From: Rachycentron canadum
Lineage: Eukaryota; Chordata; Actinopteri; Carangiformes; Rachycentridae
Length of the DNA stretch: 64,000 nt
Direction: 5' to 3'
Assembly (NCBI GenBank): GCA_038496675.1
Contig: CM076650.1
Span: 14,209,670-14,273,669, forward strand
Positions 10,984 to 24,401 of this stretch are shown one piece after another. The notes below the pieces were generated by a model that worked only from the letters and a program-made list of their open reading frames with translations, did not search any database and had not been told where the DNA came from. Each line of letters starts with the position of its first letter. Position 1 is the stretch's first letter. A program made the position numbers and the translations under genes.

Positions 10984-13900
10984 CTAGAGCTCTGTCTTGA
11001 CTTCTGCTCCAGCCTGCTTCACCTCCTGAAAAATGTAAAATGTATAGTAAGTGAAATATAACAGACAATATAGCAGCAGAGATAATGTGAGACTGTGCAG
11101 TGGTGTATGTAAGTGTAAGTTTATCAGTTGTAGTGCACTTATATATCATTTTATTCATTAACTCATGTATTTATTTTAGAAGTTAGCGAAGAACAGAAAC
11201 AGAAAATACGACAGAATCTTTAAACCACAGTTGAGAACTTGCAGGGAAGCTGTGGAAAATGACAGTGAGGGTGGAGGGTGAAGAACAAAACAAGCTGCAG
11301 AATCTAATTTGTAGAGTTGTTTGTGTGGCTGGGGATCTTGGATATTTCAGTAAGTGTGTGGAATTGAAAAGGAAAATGTTTTTTTACCCTGTGCATTTCA
11401 AACTATTCTTTCCATTGAGTTCTTTAGTAAATCTACTCAAGTAATACACATGCGAGAATGTTACTCTCTATTATGTGTTGCTTTATACTTTGACTCCACC
11501 ACATTTATATGACCACCACAGTCATTTGTTGGTTTTCAGATTGCAGATTACACAGGAAAACTGATATGATGTTAGACTAGAAATAGTTCAACCGCAACCA
11601 GGTATAACATTAAAAGCTACTGTACATGTACCTTAACACATCAGTAATAATATACAGATAACACCATATGACACAGGGGGCATCCTGCTGCCTAATGAGT
11701 ACTTTAATGTTCAATACTTTAAATATATTTTGCTGTTAGTACTAGTTGCCCTTGTATCGAGGATTTATTCACCAAATATCATGTAATCTGAAGGGAGTCT
11801 TTTTGGAGCCCCTGATAAGTGATGTTCTGGCACTAACTCTGGTGTTTCTGTGCAGCTGAAGGTCTGCAGACTCTGCATACACACAGCTGGAGCTCTGTGT
11901 GGTGTCACAGAGCAAATTAGTGTACACAGTGAGGTTTCCTGTCTTTTGTGTTGCATATTTACTTTGCAGCGACATGTGCTTTTCTTGTTATACAGCACTG
12001 GTGTCACCATTTTCCTTTCTGTTTGTTTCTTGAGCATGATGGAGCAAAGCGTTCCTGCTTCATTTCTATTGCACATTGATCTTTATCTTTGAATTGTGCT
12101 GCTAATCTTAAATGACTAAATTTGGCCACTCTTTTTGTTTTAAGTTGTTTAAAAGTCAGTCAGTCTGTTACAAGAAAATAGGCCCTCTGTGTACATTGAG
12201 CAACATCTACATCTTAACCTACTGTCGTAGCTATACCAGGTTAAATACACCTAATCTAGCAAATGATAATAATGATAATGACTGGTCACCTTTAGTTCTC
12301 CTCGTAGGAAGGACTGGCAAAATTCCCGTACTCGTTCAGTAGAAATCTCTCCTGTAGGCATGAGCCACTTCATGTCAGAGTCACCATCATAGATGCCAAC
12401 TCGTGGGAGGTCCTGAGACTTGATGCCAAAGTAGCCGAGTGACCGAGAGTTGGACTTCACTGCTCCATTAATCAGCACAAACAAGAACTGGAACACAGGT
12501 TCAGTTTGACTTAATGACTTAATTTAGATTATTATGGATGAAATTAAACACGGTCGTACTCATCAAAGAATGACGGAAAACAAGATTAATGATTCATTAA
12601 TTAGTGCATGAATTCATTAACATTTATATCACATTTTCTCTTTCTAGAGTTAATATTTCCTGTTCAGTTAAAAGACTACAAAGTTAAAAGAGACTAAAAG
12701 AACTACGGAAAAGAAAAACAAAATGAAGTATTTCCTGTTTTATTTTCAGGGTATTCTGGTCTCATCCCTTCACTTCCTGCCCTCACATGTGATCACCTGA
12801 CACCACCCTTATGTGTTTTACCTTGCCTCACTTGCCCCAGAGTATCTAGTCTCAGTGCTCCCTTCCCTCTGTGCCTGTTTGTTTTGTTCCCCTTGTAACA
12901 GCGGCCATTCATTCCCATTTGTATATCTGACTCACTCGCTATAAGTGAGTCAGTATGCAGCCAGTCATTGTTCTTGACCTTACTTTTGTATTTTTCCCAT
13001 TGGACTGATTTTTGTTACTCAACTGCTGAGAGATCCTTGTGTTCAGTCACATTATGAGTCAATGAGCTTCCTAACAACTGTCTCCCGACAGTCAAAAGTA
13101 ATAAAAAACACACAAGTCAATTTCTGACCTTGCCCGTGAACTCCGGGGCCAGAGCTCCCAGTCGCTCCTTGAGCTCAGTATATTCTTTACTCCCCCTGTT
13201 GGCAAAGAGCAGGAGGTGTGACTTCACCTCTGAATTGAACAGGCCCACTGCTGTCTGAGGGAAAACAAAACAGCATATAAAGAGTCAGGCCTAAGATGAA
13301 TGGAGGAATGACATTTCCACTTGCCACATGTCCCTTCTGAGAAGTCTCACACCTAAAAAGATCTATGAGTGATCTATCAGCAGGTTAGGTTTTAAATTAC
13401 AAATCATAAAGAGATTATGTTTTTCTCTGTGTACTGACTTTCATGTGCTTTCTTGCTGCTCCTGTATTAATCCTACTCATGCCATCATGTACATAGGATA
13501 TTTATACTCTTTGAATACTATACTACTATAAATGTCTTCATTAAAGTATAGTTTTGCAAGGGAAGTAAGGCTTTCAGGACTTATAGACAGAGACAGGCTA
13601 TTGACTCCATCAAAACATGCAGGTGTCCGTGAGGAAGACATGAGGTAGGCCTACCACTTGATTATATTCTGTGATGTATCGAACTTCATTGATAGTGATG
13701 AAGTTGACCAGACCGTCAGTTTCTAACTTCTTGGCCTCCGCAAGAACAAGATTCTCCTGATGGTTATCAGCCTGGATCACATGACACACATCAACATCAT
13801 TATTATCATCATAAAACTGGTAGCACCGTCATGTTTAATATTAAATATATATATATGATGCACAAGAACAATAGAGTACAACACCTTTCTGAAGAGGGTG

Positions 13901-16272
13901 ATGGTGTCTGAGGAGAGGCTGTAGTCAGCCCACACCTCTTTCACAGTGCAAATGGCTACAGGGACTGAGTCAATATGCTTCGCTGCTGCAAGAAGCTCCT
14001 TATAGCCATGACTCTCCTCTCCCTGAAATACCAGCAAAAGGTCAGATTATTTCACTCATCTTATCAGGTACCCTTTTCATTTCCCCCCTGCAAGTTATTT
14101 TATTTTCCATTAATGAAGACTAGTATTGTAAGTACCGTTTCTTCCTTTAAAAAGTGAGAAGGAGTACACATATATTGTAAATCTTGTATAACCTGCTTTG
14201 GCAATACTGTACTTAACTGCTATTTTAGAAAAATGAGAGAGAGAGAGAAATCTTCACCCAGTAGTAGTGTGTGATATATGTAAATCTAAATTAATTCTAC
14301 AATTACTCAAAGAGCTTCTACTGAAAGGCATTTTATAGGGAAATATTGTGTTTTTTAACTCTTACATTATACTTTATTTTACAGCTCTGGGATATTATCT
14401 AATTTAATACTTAAAAAATAAGTCCCAAGCAGAAAATGAGTAGTTTAAGTCAGCGCCACCTCAATGTATGACTAATGCTGCTTATGTTAATGCATCAGTA
14501 ATCATAAACCACCACAAAAATATAACAACCATTCTGCAGCATGATGAGTACTTTTGATACTTTAAGTACTTCTTTGCTCAAAAAACATACATATTTAAAA
14601 AAAAAAAAAAAAAGTTTTAAAAGTTTTTACTTTACTTTATTTTATTTTGTATTGTTAATTTTATGATAAAAATTATTTTAACTTCAAGTAAAATATCCTA
14701 TTATTTCTTCCACCACTGAGCATTGTGTGTTTGTATAATGTATTTGCCCATATTTATTAAAGCCTTGTAATTCTCAACCATGCCTGGAATTTGGCTTATT
14801 ATATCACAGCCAACTTTGGGGTTAGGTTAGCGCTAAGCATGAGAGGGCATATTTTAGAGTCAGGGAATATTATCTTTACTTTAAAATTACTTTTACTCCG
14901 AATTTGAAAAGAAGTGCAGGTGGTAAAGAGAGTGATGGGGAAACAAAGTATCTGAGAAGAGAGATGGGGCTGACTCAAAGGAAGGTGAATCATGTCTTTT
15001 TCTGAGACATTGTTGCATGAACTCTGGCAATCCATTTTATCATTTTACAGTCTGTAATATGCGTTCGCTCCCAGTGAGTCATAGCACCAATATTTTGGTC
15101 TCTTTTTGTCTTCAGCCTCATGGTCCAATATGCTATCCTTTTGTGCGCTCCCTCTTTCTCTTCCATTCTCCTTTCATGAACCTTTTCCCTGCCTTGGCCC
15201 TTGTTTATGAGAAGGTCAATGGAGCCAATCCCACAAGAGTTCAGATACGTATGTATTTCCTGTCAAGTGGTCCGCCATCTTCCCACGCATGTTGAATCTG
15301 GCCAAAGGGCTCGCCTCTGTGGGACAGCCAGCCACCCTCTTTCCTCACAGCACCACCACTGCCAAAGGTGTGGCAACAGGAAATATATCCTTCTAAGAAA
15401 TCTATTCATGACAGCAGCATCAGCGTGACCAGGGTGCAAACAAATCCTGTATTTCTGGGGCGCTCACAGCCTCACTCTCAGCTAATTTGTCTGATCATGT
15501 CTGGTGTGCCACATGCATGTTAGCAAAGTAAATTAAGCCATAAAACACTGCATGTGGGTTTGTTTATGTCTGGAAGCATATTTGAGTCCATGGTTCAGAT
15601 GTTTGGTTTTTTTTTTCTATATACGATTTTTTTGTCTGACCTCCAGAAATCCGATGACCACCACTTCAGCAGAGTTGATGAAGGCCTCAGCAGCTTTGGT
15701 ATCATTCAGCTTGGGAAGAGCACTGTCTGAGAGAGAATAACATGACATACGCCAGACACAAAATTCAACATGGTTTGCACCTCACGGCCCGGGAATAAAA
15801 GTCTACAGCAGAGCTAGCAGCACTGTCAGGCTGTACTTTTAGACACAGTAATGCTAGTACGCTCACAATGACTAAGACCCCGAATTTGTGATAATTGATG
15901 AGGTTGTTCACTAAAATCTACAACTGTGAATGTCGTGGTGGGGCTGGACATGAAGTCAGAGATCAACAAAATCATTAGGATTCATCCTCTGGGGACCATG
16001 ACTGTCTGTACAAATGTAGCATGGCAGTTCCTTTAGTGATATTTCAGATTAGACCAAAGTGGTGGACTGATCCACCAAACAACACAGATTTCCATCCCTG
16101 CTGCTAGCATGGCATAAGAAAATTATATTATGTTTGACCTTTTGCATTGAAAGCAGAGAGAAGCACCAATGGCAAGACAAAAAACCAGGACAAATTATGC
16201 TTAAATAAATTTACCTTTCTTTGTGGCAGTGACAGAAGACACCATGAAGGCAAGAAACAAAGTGGTCAGCAT
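10984..16272 (-). CDS. erp27: endoplasmic reticulum protein 27 (non-catalytic PDI family)
   Basis: Seven coding exons on the minus strand: 16272-16215, 15726-15641, 14022-13885, 13771-13655, 13254-13129, 12487-12290 and 11025-10984, giving 254 residues (human is 273). Residues 1-16 (MLTTLFLAFMVSSVTA) are a signal peptide. Two thioredoxin-like folds follow. The first runs from about residue 22 (AFINSAEVVVIGFLE) and the second from about 130 (TAVGLFNSEVKSHLLLFAN) through GYFGIKSQDLPRVGIYDGD to about 240. There is no CxxC motif, so it should have no disulfide oxidoreductase activity, as known for ERp27, which binds unfolded substrates and ERp57 in the ER lumen. The last exon encodes EVKQAGAEVKTEL-stop; KTEL is a KDEL-type retention signal. 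The ERp57-binding acidic/Trp motif recalled from human (EEWD-like) is not kept; the equivalent stretch reads DMKW. All donor and acceptor phases agree. Human ERP27 is also next to PDE6H, which supports orthology. Confidence 0.95.
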
Positions 16273-16284
16273 GTTTTGACTGAT

Positions 16285-19200
16285 TCGACAGACAAGCAGG
16301 CGGCTAAATAAAAGAAAAATCAGCAGACCAGCAGACTTTGTAGCCACATGGCAGCTGGCTGCAGCTGCTGCAACTTTCCTTGGATGTGATTGGAGGCTTC
16401 GTGGGAACCAGCAAGCTGTTCCTGATAAGATGGGATGTTGGGACGTAGGACTACGTGTCACTGCAGGACAGGGGGCAGGTGTGTGTATATGTCTGCACTA
16501 TGGACAATAAGGATACATATAGTCCGGTTGAAATTTGTTTTTATAAAACATCACACACTTTTTCCTGGGCCTTGACTTGTCTCATTAGTTGCATCTTCTT
16601 AACATCTTTACTTTAAAACACTGCACTTACATACATGTACTGTGGGTGAGAGTCTCTGTTGACATAGAAGTTTGGTTTATACTTGAGCTTTATCATTAGG
16701 CAGATTATAATTAGCCACTGAGGAGGCCTGTGTGACCAGTGAAGGACCTGAGATTAACTGGGCTGCATTTTGGTACATTCACCACATGAGGGACACAGTT
16801 CCTTCCTAATCTTTTCGCCAGGATGCCGACAAGCAGCGAAACTTTAAATTGCATTTGAAAAATGCCTGTTGTTCCAAATTTAGTATTTGGGGGAACTGTT
16901 TTTAATGCACTGGCATTGTGATTACTGAACTTTTGCTTTCATTTGCTTTAATTAGTATTAAAACCAGAGGTTTGTGTTTCTTCCATCCAATGCATACAAA
17001 GCAAAATATCAGAAGAATTCTCTGTAAACATCGTCATAATGAAGGAAACAATACTATGTGAACAATATTTGATCACATCATATGAAATAATTAAATCTAT
17101 TCATGTCTAAAATTCCTAAAAGCCACATAACTCTATTAAGTTATACCTGAAAATGACGTCTTTGATGTGATGTGATGAGATGTTGGAAGATCAGTTATTC
17201 ATTACAACCTTATTGTGTTTTTAGCTAATTAATGCATAATTCCTCTGCAAGCCTTTATAGCAAATTAATCAAAAAACAGTGATGAACCGTGATGATATAG
17301 TAAGAATTGAGTGAAGGTGGAAAAGGGGACATAAGACATTTTCTTAGATAAGTAGAAAGAGAAAAAGGCCCACAAATAGCAGCTTCTTGATTTTAAAACA
17401 AAGATGAAGTGCCTGACATTTGCACATGATAGCATCACATTTATTAAACTAAACTGGAAAAAAATAAAAATTGACATAAACTTTGACATTTTACACAGTG
17501 ATTTTGAACATTGTTCCCACAGAAAATGAATCTGCTGAAAATTGCAGGAAAGTAACAGTTTGGTCGACCACAGAGCAGAAAAAAACAGATGCACAAAAAT
17601 ATAACAAACTTTTGAGGACAAGACAGTTTTGTTCTGAACCCTGTAAACTGTCTCTTTTACACCAGTAAAATCCAAATCTTTGCACATATAATTTTTAAAA
17701 TATAAAAAAAGGCTATTCTGATTCTGGTACCAATATATGGTGTGCATTAAGGATGGACATAGAGACTCATAAGAACACCTGAGGTCAATCTTTTTGCTGT
17801 TATTTACTATGGAGTGCCACCATGCTTTCCTTAACTTGCTTCCTAATCCAGTATTAAGTGGGAAATATAGACAAATATAGACATGGTTAATTCAAAAAGT
17901 ATTTATTTAAGTGAGGATTTAGGCCCAGTCTAACTTTGGAGATATAATGTAAATAATAAAAATAATGAAAAAAATCATTTTCTCAAACTTTCAGTGACTG
18001 TGAACAGGGATGTTATACAACAGATACAAAAGATCTTAGTCACTACAATTTGTCCTCTGTTTCTCTGTCTGTAAGCTATTTTATAGTTTAATCTAATCAA
18101 AATGGTTTGATATTCCCTATAGCTCAGCATAAATATCTCATTTACGATCTTATGTCAACTCACTGCTTTGATACTCTCAAGCTCCATTTTCAAAGATAGC
18201 AAACAATCTTTTACAGTCTTTAACTTATGAAACTGTTGACACATATGGTTTTCAGTAAATTCAGTGCAGCATTCCTGATGCAAAATCATGCTAGAGAATG
18301 GTAGAAAAATATAAAGGCTAGAGGAAAACAAACAGGAAGGACCGAAATACATTTACAAAAAATGTTCTCTGGCAATTTCTGACTCCTTGCGGAGAAGTGT
18401 TAAATGTTCAATGGGCTCAGTGAGGATGCAGTTTAGGTTCAAATTACAGGCCCAGTTGCTCATATAGCTGCTGCTATAAATAAACAAAGCAAAAGTCATG
18501 ATTACAATACACACAGTGGCAGAAATTAAAACATCAGAATTGTTACACAGACTCGGTGGTTTGTGACTGTGGGGACACTTGACCTAGTTCAGTCAAAAAA
18601 TGACAAAAGCTCTCAAGTTTGCAAATAAAACAATCCCACTTGCACTATTTTTAAATCTACCAGGAAGAAAGTGTTATTTTAGACAAAAATTTTGGATAAA
18701 TTTTAAAGACCTACACTTCATGATACTTGGTAAAGACCTTGTGTCATCAATCTGTTGTCACTCTTGTATGGAGAACTAATAGTGAGATCATACAATCGCC
18801 AGATGACAGAAACCGGAGAACTTTATATATCAGCAACTGAGATGAGCCATGAGCTTTTGCATTTTTAAAAAATCTTTTTTTTTAATTTTCATTCTTTTCA
18901 TTTTCATGATTTGGTCTGGTTAGTTTGCTTGAGCTAACAGTGTATCAGTCTCAGGGAAAAAACAGGGGAAACACATCTGTATTATAAGAGATGTTTTTGG
19001 TTTTCAGATTAATTTAAGAGCTTCTCATACAACCCTTTAAATATCAAATCAACAGGTTTTTTTCTATTATTGACTTTTCTATTATTGGCTTGTTTTTCCT
19101 GCAGTTTGCATCAGTGCTCCTTACAGAGCAGAGAGTTTATGCAGAGTGTTTAGTGGTAAGATCAGTGATGTAACGCAGGTTTACCTGCAGCTGATGGATT

Positions 19201-22200
19201 ACTGGTATTTACATTCAGTCATCAGTTACACAACCTTTAACCCTGTTTAGGTTTGACACAGCCCATGTGTTAAGGTTTCACATCATGTGGTATTAATCCT
19301 TCGGCCCTGCTGTTGAGCTGCTTCTGACACTGCTGATGGTTCACTAATGCAATGTGCACATGCAAACTTGAACATGTTGTGAAGCTGGAGAAATGTTAAG
19401 AAACAAGAAACATCTTTAAACTGTTAAACAGCAAGATTATTTAAATGATGACTTTAGACTCCTTGTTATGGGTTTGAGGAGAAATGGTTCATTCCTACAC
19501 AAAAGACTGAAGACAAAAACAAGCATAAAAGAAAACCACAGAAAAAACACTCCATACACAAGAAGAAATGTAAACATCTTCATAAATAAGGCAATTTAAA
19601 ATGATATTTAAAATGTCTGTGATTCTTTTCTGAGTGGGATGTTTGGTCTTGATGGTCAAGCTGCTGGTGGTTGAGGATTAATATGATGTGGGTCGCAGTT
19701 ACTGTGTCCTGAGTGTTTCCAGTATGGATTTCATTGAAAACAGCTTACAGACTGTCTGATGGTTATGTCAGGGGAGGGGGAAGCCCTCTGACACATTAAA
19801 TACCAGTATAACAGTGTATAATCCTTCACCTGTGCAGGAGACACAGAGATATAGAATCCAAACCTGTGGTAATAATGGTATTAAAAATATGGGGTGACAC
19901 AGAAATTGCAAAATGGAAGTTAAATAATAATCAACTAAAGTTATTAACAATAATAATTAATTTGTTCATAAATAAAATTAAATTGCAAACAATGAGTGTG
20001 GAAATGTTGGTGACGTGTTAAATACTATGGATGGATCACTTCCCATTGTAATAGAAAATAACTAGACTGAGTGAAATCATTTTCCATGAAAAAAACAGAA
20101 AACAAAAAAACAGCCAAGTCATGCATAATGAAATAAATTATTCAGTAATTAGGTCAAATTGCAACAAAGATAAAATAGCTCCTGCAGATAAAGTATCTAG
20201 GAAGTGTGTGCATTTTTGGATTCATTAAGTTAAAGTATATGCAAATGCACAAAAATCTGTTTCACATACAGACATAATTTCACTGTGCATATAAACATCC
20301 ATCTAGATTTGTGTTGCAGTGTAATAGTTAAAAACAATGACTAATGCATGATCACATTTCAAACACTTTCTCATCTTATGCACTATTGAAAACACCATGA
20401 ATTGTGCGTGTGAATGTATTTTCTGTAAATAACAACTGTGGCCAACTTTAGATAAGGACAACCCTGACTTTCCAAGATCAACACAACACTCACGTACTAG
20501 ATCTGTCTGCGATGGTCTATATGGGTAAGTCCCAATCCTATTGCAGGCTGTAAGCTGCCAGCTCATGTTGCCTCAGAGTGAAGAGCCACAGCTTCATGTC
20601 AGAGCAAAGAACAAAGAGGCAAACAGGATCCTTTGGTCAGTACCTGACAGGTATCACCTGAGATACTACAGGATCTGCACTGAGGTTTCTGAGTGCTCTC
20701 AGCTTTCAGAGTTGTTTTTCTCTGCTCTTCTTTTTTCAGCTGTGTTGTAGACCTGCTGCTGCAATTTGAGATTGAGTAAATACATTTGTGGCCTTTGAAC
20801 ATTCAGAATTGATTTAAATCTGAATGATATCTAGAAAAGCTGACAACCAGACGTGTTTCAATGGCCTGGTTGATCAACACTCTCCTTTTGGGAACTGTGT
20901 TTGTGATGATTGGATATATGGGTTGCTATTTGGGGAAAGATGATTCATTGTCAGCAGCAGCCTAATAACACCACTGCATTTAAAAACACAGAACCATGTC
21001 TTAGCACTTTAAGCTCAAACTGAAATGCCAATAATTGCAGGTCTAAGCTGGTCACTGCAGCAAATCCGTGTATTAGACAACCTCTATAGTGATATGTTCA
21101 ATAATAAAATGTCAGCTTGTTTTTGCTGGCGTCTCTTAGAAGCATTTAGGCTTCCTGGCACAATGATTTGACAGCAAAACATTCACTGTGTTGTCCTAAA
21201 AGCATCTTGGTTTAAAAAAAAAACAACAATAAGCACTTTTTCACTTGCAGACTCAGAGAGATGTTTTTAAATAGGTCAGTTGAAGACACAAATCTCACAC
21301 GCAGTATGATGTAAATATGCAATGATGATCATTTTAAACATATTTACAGGAGAATTCTTTAAACAACTTGTAGCCAGATCATTTCTGGAAGTGAGTCATC
21401 TTTAATTATGTTGAAAATTAGGGCAAGAAAGGGTGTGGCAGTAATAGTAGTAGACTAAATGGTGACTCAAAGTTTGGGTATTTGATTTATCAAAAGGTGA
21501 TTTCTGTAAACACATTACACCACTCAGAGCAGTCAATATATTTGTGCAGCATATTAGCAAAGAAAATACTAAAGGTTACAGGGCATTTTGCATTTTGGAA
21601 AATGAACTATGCCAAAACAGTTCCCTTTGGCTGTGAGCCATTGTATTTACTAAAACTATCACTGAAAAGCTTTAATGCTGATGAAAATAAAAACCAGAGG
21701 AGTCATAGGAAAGTACTAAAGCATTAAAAAGGCAAAATGAAACACCAGAGCAGAGTAGAAAATAGAAAAAATCAAATGTAGAGGTCATATAGAGAATTAA
21801 GACAAAATAAAGTGCACAGTGGGGTTTAGTGGAGATGATTACTATACATGTGCTGTTTGGGACTTTGCAAGATGTAATCCATCTGCTAGAGGGTAAAAAT
21901 AGACAATGGGGGGTCATTTAATCCAGGTACCTCTAAATACACAGGAGTTTGCAAATTAAAAAAATAAACCATAATGTAGTACAGTAAAATAATCTGGTGG
22001 TTTGCTGTTGTTATTGTACGCGACTACATCTAGAGGAGAGACAGCGTGTTGACACCAGGAATCTCACGCCCAGCTCAGTGAACTCACTCCTGTTTTTCTC
22101 TCATCTTAAAATCTTAAAAGAGAACAACCTGCAACCAGTTTCTCCAGCAGATGACTTGGCAGCCACAGGTATGGGTTTTTTTTTTAAGCACAAGCTGTGG

Positions 22201-22722
22201 CAATAAATTCATCTTTCAACTATTAATAACAACATACTTAACTTTCCTCTACAGTTTAAAACACATCTGTTTATCTGTTTTTTTAAATTCCTCATCTGTT
22301 CCACTGCCCCACTTACTCATTTCACTTTTCTCCTATTGAAGTGGCCAAAGGTTTTGAAAAATGATGTTTGTTATGTTTATGCCACATTGCATGAGGCACT
22401 GTACCCTCCTGTCAGCTCACTGTTTAAAGGCCTGTGCAGCTAATTGGTGCAGTGACACGAATGCACATCTGGGGGATGTCTGAGGGCGATGCACACACCC
22501 AAACACACACACACACACATACACACACACACACCCAAACACACACACACACACATACACACACACACACCCAAACACGCACACACACCCAAACACACAT
22601 ACACACACACATACACACACACACAAACACTCACACAAACACACACACACACACACACACACATACACACACACACACCCAAACACGCACACACACCCAA
22701 ACACACATACACACACACATAC

Positions 22723-22757
<35 letters not shown>

Positions 22758-24020
22758 CAAACACACGCACGCACACACACACACACACACACATACACAC
22801 AAACACACACACACAACGAAACTGGCACTGGAAAACAACACCAACTAAACTGACTTGAGGAGTTGTTAAATGTTTCATTTTAGGATTTAGGATTTGAGTA
22901 CATATCAGTACATATCAGCCATCACTTTATCAGTGGTGAAGTGTGTTTAATACTTATTTTCTTTAACATACTTCATTTTATGCTACTTAAGACTTAGTGC
23001 ACATTTTACTACAATATTTACTACAATAATTCCAGTTAGATTTTACATACAAAACCAAAAATGAGCTCATAAAGTGGGATGCATTGTTGTAGATTGAAGC
23101 ACTAATTAGTGAATAAATTAGTTGAAATTATAGCTTTATGGTTGACATCAAAACTTTTTGAGGAGAACAAGAGTTCCTGTGAAAAAAGCAGGTTATCGTT
23201 GCTATGGTAACAACAACCTCAGTGATTTTCCTAGCTTTCTATTTTCCCTCCCCCTCTGCCCTTGAAGACAAATTTACTTCCACAGTTTTTAGTGAATAAT
23301 TTTACATTTTAAGAAAATGCAAGCGAGGCAACTAAAGGAATTGTAGACACACTTGTAAATAATAGATTAAGTGCATTATTATGCACAGATTATATTAATG
23401 TGCATTGAGTGAAGCCAGAAAACAGTGTGGTCATAATGTTTTTCTCTGGTAATAATAGAGAGGACACAAAGACGTATTGCGGAAAATATTGACATTTATT
23501 GTGTTTATGGATTTGTTCATTTCTACTGACAAAATAGAGAAGGTTGATCTTTTTTACTAAAGAGCAAAGTAAGACTTTCTCATAAAAATAAAATTTGATT
23601 TAGCTAACACACAAAATAGAAATCTGTGCATGTCAAATCAGCAGCTTTGAGGAGAAGAGATGAGAATATAAGAAGAGCAGCACAGCCCTGGGATATCACA
23701 ATAACAGACACCAAACCTTCTTTCATATTTACAAAATATATAATTTATTTATTAAGATATTTTTTCCCTCTGTGGAAAGTACACATTGATACCATTCGTT
23801 ATGAGAGGAAGAACTGGAACAGATCCAGAAGACAAAGAGAAGGCAGGGATGAAGAAAAATAGAAAAGGAGAATGGAGAATTGGTGGATAATAAATAAAGT
23901 GCAATAGACAAGAGAAAGTGCTGGATTTTTTTATCCGGGTCAAACCTCTAAAATATTCAGCTGCTTAATAAATAGTAGAAATACATGAGGGACAGTTGTG
24001 GCAGTAGGGGTAAAGGCAGA
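16285..24020. other. long intergenic region between erp27 and pde6h
   Basis: No gene can be called with confidence. The longest open frame outside repeats (minus 17265-17747) is AT-driven, rich in Phe/Ser/Tyr and has no domain. A speculative three-exon minus-strand ORF at 20566-18353 is discussed as a finding. A compound CA array lies at 22.5-22.8 kb. AATAAA signals of the first pde6h copy probably lie near 23.75 kb. Confidence 0.5.
22492..22818. repeat. compound CA-rich minisatellite with higher-order duplication
   Basis: A 325-base array of CA runs broken by CCAAACAC, ACATAC, ACGCAC and ACACTC words. A block of about 60 bases beginning near 22557 and containing CCAAACACGCACACACACCC recurs beginning near 22668, so the array grew by duplicating a larger unit as well as by slippage. 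It creates long spurious open frames on both strands. Confidence 0.95.
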
Positions 24021-24030
24021 GGAAATAGAG

Positions 24031-24401
24031 CTAAACAATTCCATATTTCGCCAGGTCGCTGAGCTCCATGTCACCAAAGGCTTCCCATGGGCAAATCACT
24101 GTGATGTCTGTGCCCAGACCCTCCATGCCGGGGATGTCGTCTCCAAATCTGAATGAGAGAGACAAACATTTCTGATGAGTACAGTCTGACTCGTCTTTGC
24201 TGCGACGAGAGTGACGGGGTAGTATTTTAATAGCAAAACTGACAGCAGGGAAGAAAAGACTTGTGTGTGTGTGATCTTGAATTCATCTCACCCCTTCTGG
24301 CCTGGTTTAGGTGCCTTGCTCTTGAAGGTGCGCATGGCCCTCTGCTTGAATTTGGGAGGTGCCTTCTTGTCTGCGGGAGCTGCAACAGCCACATCTGCCA
24401 T
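24031..24401 (-). CDS. pde6h: cone cGMP phosphodiesterase 6 gamma (inhibitory) subunit, copy A
   Basis: Two coding exons on the minus strand, 24401-24292 and 24148-24031, joined in phase 2, encode 75 residues (human PDE6H is 83). An Ala/Lys-rich N-terminus is followed by the polycationic segment PPKFKQRAMRTFKSK, which in the family binds the PDE6 catalytic subunits and transducin. Next comes FGDDIPGMEGLGTDITVICP, and the C-terminus ends in DLAKYGIV; this end plugs the catalytic site. The protein keeps cone PDE6 inactive in the dark and releases it when transducin-GTP binds. The position beside erp27 favours pde6h over rod pde6g. A 5'UTR exon ends at 25108 and splices to an acceptor at 24407. 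Differences from copy B are Val4/Thr, Met23/Ala and Ile55/Val. Confidence 0.95.

Noticed and set aside
17265..17747. 160-residue minus-strand open frame
   Set aside because: Composition is that of AT-rich DNA (Phe, Ser, Tyr, Lys), there is no domain, no splice context and an overlapping second frame is equally open.
22417..22878. Several long Cys/Val or Thr/His open frames on both strands
   Set aside because: They are translations of the CA/GT array. A two-base repeat with no stop codon in any frame always gives such frames.
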